DNA of 64,000 nucleotides from positions 81,037 through 145,036 of the forward strand of contig JAJAGP010001966.1 in NCBI GenBank assembly GCA_025084515.1, written 5' to 3'. Every line of letters begins with the position of its first letter. The first letter of the stretch is position 1. Source of the stretch: Ancistrus triradiatus. Lineage: Eukaryota; Chordata; Actinopteri; Siluriformes; Loricariidae. Position numbers and translations under genes: made by a program. Positions 21,405 to 32,940 of this stretch are shown here, in pieces. The notes under the pieces are model-generated. The model made no database searches, was not told the origin of the DNA, and worked only from the letters and a program-made list of their open reading frames with translations.

Positions 21405-22525
21405 ACACCTCTCCCACAAGTTGGATTGTCTTGATGGTCACTGCTTATGTACACGAATGGTCAAACTGCTTCCACAATAACTCAACAGGGTGGAGATTCG
21501 GTGACTGTGCTTGCCACTCCAGTATACACAGAATTGTCTACTGAAAAGACTGCTTCTTACCTAAATAGGGCTTCCATAGTGTGCTTTGCATCATTGTCCT
21601 GTTGGAAGAGGAAATTAGCTCCAATCAAGCACCATATACATGGTATGGCATGACATTCCAAAATGGAGCAATAGCCTTCCTTCTTCACGATCCCTTTTAG
21701 TCTGAACAAAGATCCCACTTTACCTCTGCCAAGTCATCTCATCACATTACCTCCACTGTGGTTGACAGATGGCATCAAACACCTATTCATTTTGATCTCA
21801 CATCTCACGCATTTCATGTTCTCCTTTGTGATATGAAGGCCTCAAGCTTAGATTTGTCTGTCCATAACACTTTTTTTCCCAATCAACCTCTGTCCAGTAT
21901 CTGTGTTCGTTTTCTAATCTAAGTCTTTTCTAATTATTGGCCAGTCTGAATATGACTTTTTCTATTCAGCTCTGCTTAGAAGGCCAGCATCCCACGGTCA
22001 CCTCTTCACTGTGACACTAGTACAGATTTAATGAAGTTGCCAGATGAGAATCTAGAACGCATCTATTTCTCAAACTAGATACTCGAATGTAATTATCCTC
22101 TTGCTCAGTTGCGTACAAGGTCCTCCCACTACTCTCTCTACCTTAGCTATAATCAGTTTGTGTTCTTCTTTGAAAGCAGTAGTTCGCATCGATGTACAAG
22201 ACCTTCAGTCTCTAGGCTATTTCCTGCATGGAATAGCCTTCATTTCCCAGAACAATAGACTGACAAGTCGAAGAAGAAAGCTTTTCATTTCTGGCCATTT
22301 TGAGTCTGTAGGCAAACTCATAATTGTCGATGCTCCAGACTCAACTAAGAGGCCAGTTTTAATGCTTCTTTAATCAACACAGCAGTTTTCGACTATGCAA
22401 ACATAATTGCTGCAGGGTTTTCTAATGATCAATTAGCCTTTTAAAATGGCAAACTTGGTTTAGCAAATACAACATGCCAATGGAACACAGGACTGATGAT
22501 CGCTGAAAATGGGCCTCTGTATGTT
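21405..22525 (-). mobile_element. Tc1-like transposon relic, family T5
   Basis: Nearly the whole transposase-coding strand is recognisable on the minus strand, though without an open frame. From right to left: the start region near GGCCATTTTGAGTCTGTAGG (22298), the HTH region (CATGGAATAGCCTTCATTTC, 22226), the linker (GTACAAGGTCCTCCCACTAC, 22112), the first-Asp region (GATTTGTCTGTCCATAACAC, 21851), the GGG block (ATCACATTACCTCCACTGTG, 21740), the second-Asp region (CATTGTCCTGTTGGAAGAGG, 21592) and the last-Glu region (CTCAACAGGGTGGAGATTCG, 21480). Beyond the start codon it continues into TTCTAATGATCAATTAGCCT. Terminal inverted repeats are missing on both sides. It lies directly after the T4 relic. 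Confidence 0.85.
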
Positions 22526-22986
22526 CTTTATTGTTTAGACATACTATATCAACACAGTAGATTCAATATGAAAATCAGTTTTAAATAAAAACAAGCAATG
22601 CACCGTTCAGCCCACAGATATGAATCTGCAGGATTCAGCGAATGTTCACCAATAAATGCAACAACTCTCTTGCACCAGTTTAATAATCAAAACAAACTTA
22701 TTATGTCTTTATTTTTATCCATACTATACAAAAACAGACTGAGCTCTGAAGCCAGTACTTAGTTGACAAAGCTAGCCATGGCACTTAGGATGATGGGACT
22801 TTTGTGACCTTATCTGAAAAACAAATGTGACTCAATCACACAATTGTAAGCAGTGTAGGGTTGAAGTAAAGATACATTATATCATATGTTAAGTATCATA
22901 TCAGTTTTCCAGTAACATATTTTATTTAATACATGGTCATACACGTCACACCTTGCCACACCAACTTCCGGCAAGGGTTTCACCAG
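22526..22986. other. No recognised feature
   Basis: AT-rich DNA between T5 and a SINE-A copy. Nothing recognisable. Confidence 0.45.
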
Positions 22987-23175
22987 TTTACATTTACATT
23001 TACAGCATTTAGCAGACGCCCTTATCCAGAGCGACTTACAATTGACACAGTCTTACAATCCAAGCAATTCTGTGTGCTCAAGGACCCAACAGTGGAAGCT
23101 TGGCAGAGGTGGGATTTGAACCCTGGACCTTCTGGTCCATAGTCCAGTATCTTACCCACTAGGCTACCACAGTCC
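22987..23175 (-). mobile_element. SINE-A copy with small internal deletion
   Basis: It has full tail, body and tRNA-like head on the minus strand. About 10 bp are missing in the body, since CAAGCAATTCTGTGTGCTCA replaces the longer GTGGGTTAAGGGTCTTGCTC arrangement. A short GTTTA occurs at both flanks and may be the target duplication. Confidence 0.9.
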
Positions 23176-25205
23176 GTTTATTAAGAAAGTTACTGTCAAA
23201 TATTAGTCTTCTTGCCCATTAACTGAGAACAACTCAGAGTTTGTTAATGCATATTTTAGCATGCTATTTTGCTCTACGTTTTCAACTGAACTAAGGATCA
23301 GTGATTTTCCTGGTCCTTTGACAGAAGTCCTTGTGAATACAAATGTGATAACACTCATTGCCACTTTTTGACATCCTTCATCTGACCTCGATTAATACTG
23401 TTTACATGTTCTGCATACACCCTTTTAGCCTACATCAACTGATCTGGTTATATGCTACAATCATCCAACTGACTAACACTGAACAGTAACGCTCTGCTGT
23501 CCTTGGATCTACATTAGAGATAAAGAAAAGATTATGATTTGATTAAGGAGAAAAGCTGCAATTTTAGAACATAATGCTTAGTTTTAAACTGCAGTTTTTG
23601 AATGGATTGGCAGTAGGTGCCTTGGCCAGTCAACTTGCAACAGATGTTCTTTGCACAATATTCCCTGTGAGGTTGTTTACTGTTCTTTAAAGGTACCTAA
23701 TAAAATCACAACTGCCAAAATGAAAACAAGAAACCCACTACAAGCCAGAGCTTTGTTCTTCCTTTTGGTTAAAGCTGTCACTGAACATTTAGAAGCACTG
23801 TGGATTTGTAACTACATTCGTCTCCACCAGTCTCTCTCTGCAAAGAATCTAAAGAAGATACTCCCCAATGAGGCATGATGTTAAATGCTGAATTGGAAGG
23901 TCAAGTATCGATCACTGTCAGGCAGTGCCCAAGGTGGACTTTCAAATTCAGGAGGAAATCAATAGTGGTGGTATAGAGATGCAGAAACTATACATCTGTT
24001 GTCTTAGCACTATCTGTTTGTTCCGTCTGTGTCAATTTCTTCCGTATATTGCCTACATTTGCTCTACAGCTAAGTCTAACTTGTGATCTGGAACCATAAG
24101 TCAGACCTACACATTTGCATTTTTTGTAATGGCAGAGATGACAGTAGATCCTATGTGAAAATCCGACTTAATCTTCCAACTGTTTCCCCAATATTCCTGA
24201 TCAAAATGAAATGTAATCTGTAATATATAAGTAAAGTCCTTGCTAATTTTTATCTATCCATTTCATCGAAAATCATTTCACTTGTTTTTTTCCCACTGGT
24301 GGTGGAAGATAATGAGTCTAAAGCATTGACCCAGGAAAGTGCAGCCCTCCATTAGCAAGCCTCAAGAGCAGGTCTTCAGCTGAAACCTTGGAAGTTATCT
24401 TACTTTTAGCTCTTTACCACAACACTCAGCAATGTGCTAGCATTGGCCTCAACACCCGGTAGCTCATTAGCACTAGTTCAAACAGCCATTAGCTAACAAG
24501 GACAGTACTGATTCAGATGAACACCTTCAATGTGTTGGCTTAGGCTATTTTTCTCTATCTTGTCAGCTTCTGTTATGTGATCATTATGGCGAGGAAAGGT
24601 TAGCTACATTTGCTGAGGTGAAAAACAAATGAATGACCAATGAATCTGTATTTTTTGGATGCCAGGATAGAGCTGCAGTAGGCAATCATATTGCCAATGG
24701 TAAATCTGGAGAAGGTGGAATAATGATCTCAGCTCTTTTTGGTGATTTAGAGTGAGCCCACTGGCTTTGTGTCATACACACAATCTGGGGTGCCTGTAAT
24801 GATAATGTACTTGCTTTGGATTTCACTGGGATTCAGCATTTTACACACGGTATATAAAATTCCCACATAAAAAAGATTTAGTGAAATTTCCCTTACAAGC
24901 ACTTGAGCTTGTTTATCAGCTGCATCCTCCCTCGACCTAAGTGCTGCTTTATTGCAATAAGCTACTGATTTAGCTGATTTATTCTGAATTTTTTTCTAAA
25001 GTTACGTGGAGTGGTGGGGTAATTACTTACTGCCAGAGTGGCCTGTCTGTGATGCACTAACATTAGTACTTTTAGCAGACCATGCTCTTCTTGGTGTGGT
25101 CATATTACTTCATATATTACCTAAACGACAATGTTTAGAAATAGCATCAGGCAATACATATCCTGTCTAAACTGATGCTTTTTAATACATTTTTATTCTG
25201 TAAGC
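23176..25205. other. No recognised feature
   Basis: About 2 kb of AT-rich DNA with no recognised repeat or gene. A frame at 23651-23878 plus (75 codons) shows no domain. Confidence 0.5.
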
Positions 25206-25750
25206 TGTAGTGTGTAATGACCAGGTCAAATCCTCACTGATACGTAAGCCAAGGTACTTGAACCTGCTCGTACTCTCTCCTGGAGTACCACTGATCTTAA
25301 GGGCTGTGTATGTTGACTGATGCTCCGTACTGAATTTTGCGACCAGTTATTTAGTCTTTGTTGACATTTAGCAACAGCTTTTTAGCCTCACAGTACTGTG
25401 ACAGCCTTTTCACTTCATCCATATAGGCAATCTCGTCATTATTGGTGATCAGGCCTATCACTACAGTGTCATCAGCAAACTTCATTGGTGTTGGATCTGG
25501 AGTATAGCAGATCCAAGAAGGGCTCACAACACAGCCCTGGGTAGCTTAGTATTGAAAGTGAGGGATTTGGAGGTGAAACCACCTGCTTTCACCACCTGTG
25601 GCTGTCCAGTTAAAAAGTCCACTACCCAGCATCAGAGTGAGGAGCACAGGCACAGCTCTCTTAACTTGTCATTCAGCCTGAGGCGAACTATGGTTTTGAA
25701 TGCTAAGCTCCAGCCAGGGAACAGCAGTCTCACATGCATCCTGTGTGTAT
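25206..25750 (-). mobile_element. LINE reverse-transcriptase relic
   Basis: On the minus strand the RT core is readable: TQGCVVSPSWICY (about 25510-25548, the QG..SP motif 4), then PTPMKFADDTVVIGLI (about 25447-25494; FADD is the catalytic motif 5 with both Asp), then NNDEIAYMDEVKRLSQYC (about 25392-25446) and KKLLLNVN. Stops and frameshifts follow. The motif set is that of teleost Rex1/L2-like LINEs. The catalytic Asp pair is preserved, but the frame is not, and the rest of the element is missing or unrecognisable. Confidence 0.85.
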
Positions 25751-25899
25751 TACCTTAAAGATATGAACTTGTTGTCTTTTTAATGTAATGATTTAAATCA
25801 ATTGAATTAGGTCTGGACCTGGTAAATAGCTGTCCCACTTTACTCTACATCTTGTATTAATAGGTGTGTTAAACAGTATAAGCCCAATCCATCTTGAGT

Positions 25900-26060
25900 T
25901 TGGTGTCAAAGAACTTGACTGACCTGCAAAGAAATCAACATTACTGAACACCTACGGGAAGAACTAAATTGGCAACTGTGACCAGGCCATTTTCCATCTT
26001 CAATACCAAACCCCACTAATGCTTTTGTGGCTGACTACAAGTAAATCCCAAATACTGATT
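25900..26060 (+). mobile_element. Tc1-like relic (region around the final catalytic Glu)
   Basis: AACATTACTGAACACCTACG (25938) matches the NxxEHLW region in nucleotide layout, followed by ACTAATGCTTTTGTGGCTGA (26015), a motif of the same family as the relic at 15.7 kb. It is only a fragment. Confidence 0.5.
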
Positions 26061-27119
26061 TAAAATGGAGTAATAAAAATCAGCAAATGGTGGACAAATT
26101 CCACATGATACTCATATTTCTTACATGATTATCAGTTGCTGAGTGCCTGTAAACTTTTGACCATATCGTTTCTCGTGACCTGGTTATTTGACCGCAAATA
26201 ACCCATGTTTAGACCAACTGTACTTGTGATAACAAAAGACCTTTAAGAACCCTTATTTCAGAGAGTAAAATTATTAATAATTTAAGTGGATGAAGACAGA
26301 TGAGGGTAGTCTCAGTACTAACGCTGCAGCACTGCACAGTATTCCATAATATGACTCTGATTCTGGAAGAATAGCCTTTACTGTAATATGTACTGTATTT
26401 GATTTTTTGTTGCTAATTATGTTGCTATTTATATACTTTGTAAATAACCTCAATTTTCAAGCAAAAGAATTGCCCTTAAATGCACATGCCCTTAATTTTA
26501 ACAAAGATGCAAGATTCTATGCTTGACAAAATAACAGCATCATGTTAATTACCTGGGGGCTGTTAGCTATGCTGCTGTATCTAATGATACTACAAATTGT
26601 TACAGTGTCACACTAGGAATGGTGTGCAAGGATTAAAAAGTGCAATGAAAATTGCTAGGACAGTATCCTCAACTTTTAGTAGCTGGTACTACTTACAAAG
26701 CATATATTTAATTGATCATCCTGACCTGTAGTTGCATGGTGATTTCTTACACATAAGTTAGTAAGAAGGTTAGCAGCTACACACCACTGGTTAAAGACAG
26801 AACTGGACTGAATAAATAACTTATATCAGCAAGTCCTTGGACTTGGAATGGCTATTTCAAATTGAATGGGAATGACAAATAACATTAACGATGCTGAAAG
26901 GAATTTCACAGGCATATATGGATATGTTATTATGCAAAAAAATGCACCAAAGCCACAACTGCAAATAGTAAGCTTTGAATTGTCTCAACAGCAAATAAGT
27001 GGTCAGGAATTTACCAAGAATTAAACAGATAAATAAAGTAACTTTGTATGGGGTAGCCTTTCCTTTGATTTCCTTAAACATTGAAGTATTACTTTTTATA
27101 GAAAGAAGAGTCTATATTG
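26061..27119. other. No recognised feature
   Basis: AT-rich DNA. The frame at 26857-27081 minus (74 codons) is hydrophobic but has no recognisable family. Confidence 0.5.
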
Positions 27120-27499
27120 TTCCACTCAATGGTAATGTTTTCGAACAGTTGACGAGTAGCTGAAAAATTGTTTCCCAGGTAGTTTGTGTTTAATGCAAGC
27201 CCAATATTCTCTACAGGGTTCAAATCTGGACTCTAACCAGGCCAAAAAATTCTGTAAGACTTGTTCTCAAGCCATTTTCTTGGTGGTCTTCACAATGAGA
27301 CCAGAACCACTGTCTTGTTGAAAAATAATGTAATCACTTCTGTTTTCTAAGCATTAACTGACCTTATCCAGTGAAGCAGCTCAGCACTACCAGCAGCTGA
27401 ATCATGACATCTCTCCCGCCGTGCTTAATGGTAGTAGAGATGCATTCACTGATGTATTTTTCTGCAGATCTCCGAGGACAGCTCTGTGGACCATCACCA

Positions 27500-27600
27500 T
27501 GCTTGTTTATTTGGTTTATTTAATGTCACTAACAGCATCAATGGCCATTTCAGCGACAGGAACGAGGTTAACTCTATGTACAAGGTTACATCAAGACTAG

Positions 27601-27640
<40 letters not shown>

Positions 27641-27838
27641 AGATTGGGCCAATTTAGTGTAACCAATTAACCTAACATGCATGTCTTTGGACTGTGGGAG
27701 GAAACTGAAGCACCCAGAGTAAATCCGCCGACATGCAGACACCACACAGAAAGGACCTAGGCTGCTCCATCCTGGGAATGAACCTAGGACCTTTTTGCTG
27801 TGAGGTGACGGTGCTACCTACAAGCGACTGTGCCACCC
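27500..27838 (-). mobile_element. SINE-B insertion with 12-bp target duplication and (CA)n
   Basis: The segment is bounded by GGACCATCACCA at 27488-27499 and again at 27839-27850, a perfect 12-bp direct repeat that marks the insertion. Inside are SINE-B blocks (CATGCATGTCTTTGGACTGT, GGGAGGAAACTGAAGCACCC) and, on the minus strand, a tRNA-like head (CCAGGATGGAGCAGC and ACAGCAAAAAGGTCC areas). The (CA)n at 27601-27639 lies within the element at its native CA-rich segment. Long target duplications are typical of LINE-driven retroposition. Confidence 0.9.
27601..27639. repeat. (AC)n microsatellite inside SINE-B
   Basis: About 18 perfect AC units, at the position equivalent to the array at 45.7 kb. 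Confidence 0.96.
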
Positions 27839-27954
27839 GGACCATCACCAGAAAGCTAAAATTGTGATTCATCGTGATCAGTCCACACATCTCTGCTGAA
27901 TCACTCTGGATCAAACTTACATATTCTACCACAAACTCCATTCTGTCTTTGTGT

Positions 27955-28200
27955 AACGTCGGGGCCTTACGGGAGGACGGAGGTGAGTGCAGGTTCTAGG
28001 TAGATAACCATCTTACTTTATTTAAACAAAGGAAGTCATGGGGCAAACATAAAGCTAACAATGGCTACCGCAACGGCTGCCCAAATCCGGTTCCTTCTAG
28101 GACCCTAGCTTCTCCTTCGGGTGCTTCACAGTCCGGCAGAGCATTGCAAATGCCATAGTCCGGATCACCCCTAGCGGCGAGGAGGGGCATAGCGAGCCCA
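27955..28200. other. GC-rich insertion of unknown kind within the Tc1 relic
   Basis: Composition changes sharply at TAACGTCGGGGCCTTACGGG (27953) and returns to AT-rich transposase sequence near 28200. The segment has several CpGs (CTAGCGGCGAGGAGGGGC at about 28170). It could be a fragment of a retroelement or an unrelated insertion. No motif identifies it, and the right boundary is uncertain by about 20 bp. Confidence 0.55.
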
Positions 28201-28640
28201 AGTCTGAGGTGACCTGTGACACCTTGACGTTTGTGTTAGACAGCAGGTGCTTTTTAACAACCTTCTGGTTATTGTTCTTCACAAAAGTGTCTTGTTTTCG
28301 GAGGTCATGAATTCTGCTGACAGATTTCAAGGTTTTTCCCCCAACTTTGAGAACTGTAAATTTCAACAGGTGATCATCTGTGCTTGAAGAGGCTATGGGC
28401 TTTCCAGATAGTTTCTTTCTGGTAACATCACCTGTTGTTTCGAAGCGTTGACGTTTTCACTGAATAGCTGATAGTGACACAGGGATTTGCTGTGCCTTTA
28501 GGGTCTTGTAAATTTCAGAACAGCTGCAGTCGACCTCACTAAGACCCTCTTAAAATGGATTCTGACAGCAACCCCTGCACAATATTTTGCTTTTTTGGAG
28601 CAGATATTCTCACTAGTTTACCTTGGGACTCACAAGACTG

Positions 28641-29726
28641 CATATTGTAGATATCTGTGACAATTCATTCTATTTAAGAGCTTGTCTGTAATCTTGTGAT
28701 GGACTGCACGCGTGTGGTAAATTACCAACCTAAGACTAATCTTGTAAGAAAAATACAAGACAGAAGACACTTTGGAATATTTTGAACACTCAGAATGTGT
28801 TACATTCAGTTTTATATCAAGCATTCAATCCTTTTATGGTTATATATATGTATGAACAAATGCTGGCACAAGTCTCCCAAGTGCATTTTCTTAGCTCTTG
28901 CTAATTTTCTGACCAATAATTTGTTATTAGAACAATTTAAATCTTAATATTTTTATTTTAGGTTTGGCCCATTTTTTTTGCCCAGGTGTACATGTTCCCC
29001 TGATAAAGCTACATAAACAAATATCTTATGAATGAAAATATTGGGCATGTTGTATGTGGAAGCTTTCTTTCTGAAGCCAAACTGTTAAGTGGAATACTTA
29101 ATGACCTAACATGAGTTCAAGATAATGTTTGTCAGTGACATTTTTGCAATAATAAAGTTAAAATAACTATAATTTAAAAAATTAATAAGAACCACTGCTG
29201 TCCAAAACTATTTATTCGAAAGCATGGAAATGTCAGAAATGGTCAGCTGGACAGATTTAAGTGTCTTCCTATCTTCAATACAGCATCTGGTAAATCCAAT
29301 TCCACATTTAGTGTATGCTGCTTGGCAGTTTAGACCTGTCTGGTTCTCTGATCTATGTTGTTTGTGATGGCAGAACCTGTGAACATTTTAATTCCATTGA
29401 TCTTATTCTGTGATAAAATGCTTTATCAACAAAAAAAATCTGCATTTAGTAGTGTGTAGTTAGGTTAATATATCAGATAAAGTGGCAGAGGTAATTTAGA
29501 TTCAAAGATATGCTGCAGGCCATAAAGCTAAAACAGTTAAACAAAACATTTTAACAAGAGTTTCTATCCTTAGCTTATGCCAAATTTTAAAGGGGTACAT
29601 GGAGCAAGGCATATCATATATAGTAATAAAATCATTGGGTAAACACACACCGTGTTCTGACTTCTCTGCAGTAAATTGTTAGAAAGACAGTGAGAAGTTA
29701 AGGCACGAATACATTTAAAGAATGTG
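28641..29726. other. No recognised feature
   Basis: AT-rich DNA with no recognisable gene or repeat. Confidence 0.5.
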
Positions 29727-30104
29727 ACACTCACTTCTGTCATTATAAAGTGCTGTTTCTCTAAGATAGAAAGGACAACATCCTGGACATTCTAGCCCCT
29801 GTACAGTTTTCCTGCCATAACAACAGGCAGGAAACAGGCAGGGGGGAGATTTACCAAAATTAGAAATGTAACTGTGGCATAGTGACTAGGCATTTCTTAA
29901 AAAAAAGTATAAAAGAGCCATCAAAACTGAGAGATGTTGGCATTTCCACAATGTTCTTGCAGTGTGTACATGTCCTGTTGCTGATGCTCATGAGTTAATG
30001 CAATAAATTGCTGTCTGTTTCTCCACTGAAAACTTTAACTTGGCTTGAGTGATTTTTCATCGATCAAGCAGTTATTCTGTCAGTGTTATAAAACCCCATG
30101 ACAG
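29727..30104 (+). mobile_element. Candidate solo LTR
   Basis: The layout suggests a long terminal repeat: a TATA box in AAGTATAAAAGAGCC (about 29907), a polyadenylation signal AATAAA at 30001, and a T-rich stretch after it (GCTGTCTGTTTCTCCACTG). No internal retroviral or Gypsy genes are next to it, and I cannot place TG/CA boundaries or a target duplication. It could also be a chance arrangement or an unrelated promoter. Confidence 0.35.
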
Positions 30105-30109
30105 CATTT

Positions 30110-30413
30110 AACAGTCATATCAAGTATACTACTGACATACCCTTACACCTGGTCCTAAACACCACAAGCTGTAATTGGCTCATGGACTTCACTAAGCAAT
30201 CCCAATATGCAATTCGCAAAATCACATCTTCAAACCTCATCATATCATTCTTATGATCTGTTAAATGCTGTAAGTGTCAATCATAAACACCAGAATGCCC
30301 TAAGGCAGTGTTTTAAGTCAATTCCTGTACTTTCCTGTACATTCTATATATCCAAGACAAGCACAAATCCAACACCATCCTGAGATTTGCTGATGGTCTC
30401 ACGGCAAATTATT
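30110..30413 (+). mobile_element. LINE reverse-transcriptase relic, cut by a T6 element
   Basis: The plus strand reads SLYIQDKHKSNTILRFADGL at about 30335-30402. RFADG is the RT catalytic motif with the second Asp changed to Gly. Upstream, CACCACAAGCTGTAATTGGC fits a decayed earlier segment. Homology ends at 30413, where T6 begins. The copy is dead, both by frameshift and by the lost catalytic Asp. Confidence 0.65.
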
Positions 30414-31228
30414 TACAACCACAAATCAGAAAAAGTTGGGACAGTATGGAAAATGCAAATTAAAAATAAACTCAGTGTTTCTTACATTTACTTTGACTTT
30501 TATTTCATTGCAGACACTATGAACCCATGATATTTCAGGGTCCAACCCAGATGCTTCACAGCCCAGAGAAGTTGATGCCACTTCTTGACATGGATAAAGT
30601 CAGACTTCTTCTTTGTACAGTAAAGTTTAAGTGGCATTTGTAACTGTAACTCTGTATAGTAGCGCTTGACAAAGGTTTGTCAGAGTAAACCCTTGCTCAT
30701 GTGGTTCTATCAGCTTTTGATGAATGACGGTTCTCATGGATAGGAGATCATAGGTCTTCACTTTAAGCTTGCACCCTTGCCCTTTATGCATTGATTCCTT
30801 AAATCATTTAATGATATCACACACTGAAGAGAACAAAATTTGTAAATGCATTTTCTCATGCAGTTACTGGCAAACTGGAGGTCCTTTCCCCATCTCTGGA
30901 AACCGATTTTGTACCAAATAATAATTACAATCACATGTTGAGATCACCTGTTTGAAATTACCATTTAGGTTTTTGTTTTTGATTTTTTTTTTGTTGTGGT
31001 TTTATCTCATTTCTAGCCCTAAATTGCCCGATGCCAACTTTTTTGGAATGTGTTGCAGGCTTGAAATGCTGGAATGAACTAACAAATGAAATGATGAACA
31101 GACAAAATATGAACTATATTGGGTTCATACTGTCTGCAATTAAATAAATGTAAAAGTAAAGGTAAGGAACACTCTGTTTTTGTTGTTTTGTTTTTCATAC
31201 TGTCCCAACTTTTTTATTTGAGGTTGTA
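30414..31228 (-). mobile_element. T6 DNA transposon, internally deleted
   Basis: The ends are inverted repeats of about 30 bp: TACAACCACAAATCAGAAAA at 30414 and TTTTTTATTTGAGGTTGTA ending at 31228, each with AAAGTTGGGACAGTATG or its complement just inside. An internal CAACTTTTTTGGAATGTGTT (31037-31056) marks the other inner boundary known from longer relatives. On the minus strand a decayed coding region can be followed (TGTGTGATATCATTAAATGA, GTGAAGACCTATGATCTCCT, AACCGTCATTCATCAAAAGC), resembling a Tc1/IS630-type HTH domain. TA lies at both outer edges. It is inserted in a LINE relic. Confidence 0.8.
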
Positions 31229-32004
31229 CAGACAGCATATAGGAAAGGTCCAGATGCTCAGCCAAAAATGTCAGCAAGACCAAAGGGCTAATTGAGAAAA
31301 CAGCCAATCATTAGATGGTTAATCACAATGATTTATCCTTAATCACTGTAGAGCGTGTCAGTAGCTTTGTAGATACTTTGAAATCACAACAACTTATAGA
31401 GGAGTTAGTGTGTTTGGAGTCAGGGTGTATAACATTCTGAGACAGCAACTGCATGGCAAAGAACCAATAAATAGACTTATACTAAAACGGACCTATTAAT
31501 AATACTAAACATATGATTATTAGGTTTAAATACATAAAACTACAACTAAATCAATATTTGATGGAAAATTATCATGAAGGATTTTGATTGTTACACTTAC
31601 AATCCCAATAATTTCACCTACCCACAATGACTCATCCACTGTCAACACAAGGAAAATGCATTATATTCAAGCGTGTCTCTGTCCTGAAATATGAAAACTA
31701 TTTTCAAGCCTCAATGACTCTGTTATTTTCAAAACAACATTATCTGATCAAAAATATATGACCTTGTACAACTGAAAAATCAGTCAGCACAGACAACAAA
31801 ATAGTTTAGGAGAATGCTTGTTTCTTAGTCAGCTAATTGTTTATAAAACTGTATTTTAAGGGAAATAAAATGCTTGCTCACTGATTTGGTTAAATTACAC
31901 GAGGCAACATTATCCCTGTGTCACACTTTAGTGAAACTCAGTGAAATATGCAACACCTTTGAAATTGAATGTCCAACAGCAATCTCAAGAGCCTTTAGTA
32001 TTGT
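31229..32004. other. Unassigned, may include more of the LINE relic
   Basis: Immediately after T6 a GTATAACATTCTGAGACAGC stretch could be part of the LINE split by T6, but I cannot find a clear motif. The remainder is AT-rich and featureless. Confidence 0.35.
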
Positions 32005-32009
32005 GTGTT

Positions 32010-32064
<55 letters not shown>
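32005..32064. repeat. (GT)n microsatellite
   Basis: An imperfect GTTTGTGTTTGTG start, then a long perfect GT run. The open frames crossing it on both strands are artefacts. Confidence 0.96.
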
Positions 32065-32065
<1 letters not shown>

Positions 32066-32351
32066 GGTCTGTACATACGTCTTGGATCACTGCCTTGGAT
32101 CATTTGCTTGAAAATCCAATGACAAGCCATTTTTACTTTCTTGGCAGATTGATATGATATTAAATTAGATAAATGTGCACAAAACACTGCAGCATCTTGG
32201 CTATTTAGTCAATACTCTGTACACTACAGAATCCAACATAGCATTGTTAAGTACAGTACTGTATATAATTTGGTGTACAAAGTCCAGATTGCTTAACGTG
32301 CAATATCACAGAATGTATCATGGGCATTACGTAATGCCTTCCTGTATATAT

Positions 32352-32900
32352 ACCTACTGACAAAAAAGTAACTCACCAAGGAGGAGTTGTTGGGATCAAA
32401 TGAAACTTTATATGAATGAATGTAATGATATATGTAAGTGATTACAATATTAGAGCGAAAGGATATTGGTTGAAGTTTACTGTGGCAAACTGTATAGTTA
32501 AAAGGATGCTTTGGCACACTCATAGGTTAGTTAAGCTGGCATCCCAGCTGGTCCCATAAATGCTCGAGTGGCAATAAATCTGGTGACCGGGCAGGCCAAT
32601 GTTACAGTCTCGCGGAGACATTCCTGGGGAACTCCTGCTGTTCTTGGGAGAGCATTATCCTGCTGAAAAATGCCAGTTGGAAGCCCTGCCATACACATGC
32701 AGCCACAGGATGTCCGGCACATATCGCTGAGTTGTTAGTGTCCCTCGTATCACTACTAGTGGTGACCGACTGCCGTACTGTATGCAATGGCTCACAGGAT
32801 GCTGGTGGCTGGATACTTTTTGGCAGGTGGACTATTTTCAGTCCAGCAGTGACAATGAGGTGGTTTAAAACTACATCATATATATGTCTGGTCATCTTCA
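32352..32900 (-). mobile_element. Tc1/mariner-like relic
   Basis: The minus strand gives FQQDNALPRTAGVPQECL (about 32612-32665, QQDNA with the second catalytic Asp) and, in other pieces, CPVTRFIATRAFMGPAGMP, which matches the layout of the block up to the last catalytic residue (position changed to Thr/Arg in this decayed copy). Upstream pieces on the same strand (SIQPPASCEPLHTVRQSVTT, 32780-32840) cover earlier parts. No intact termini. The family is separate from T1-T6. Confidence 0.6.
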
Positions 32901-32940
32901 TTTAATTTGTTAATAAACATCCTTTCCTGCATTTCAGGTC

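Larger units (their letters stand above)
27120..28640 (-). mobile_element. Tc1-like transposon relic carrying two later insertions
   Basis: Minus-strand pieces in order: RFETTGDVTRKKLSGKP (about 28400-28450, HTH and linker) and DLRKQDTFVKNNNQKVVKK (about 28240-28300, second DNA-binding subdomain). They are followed by VWTDHDESQF (about 27862-27892, first catalytic Asp block), CAACAAGACAGTGG (27312-27325, QQD with the second Asp), and FLAWLESRFEPCREYWACIK (about 27190-27250, layout of the last-Glu block). The order and spacing fit one transposase, once the segments 27500-27838 and about 27955-28200 are taken out as insertions. Stops abound. Confidence 0.7.

Noticed and set aside
30414..31228. 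piggyBac or Kolobok element with TTAA target
   Set aside because: Only TA can be confirmed at both edges, and the decayed coding part resembles Tc1/IS630-type HTH sequence. The superfamily is left open, but Tc1-like is preferred.
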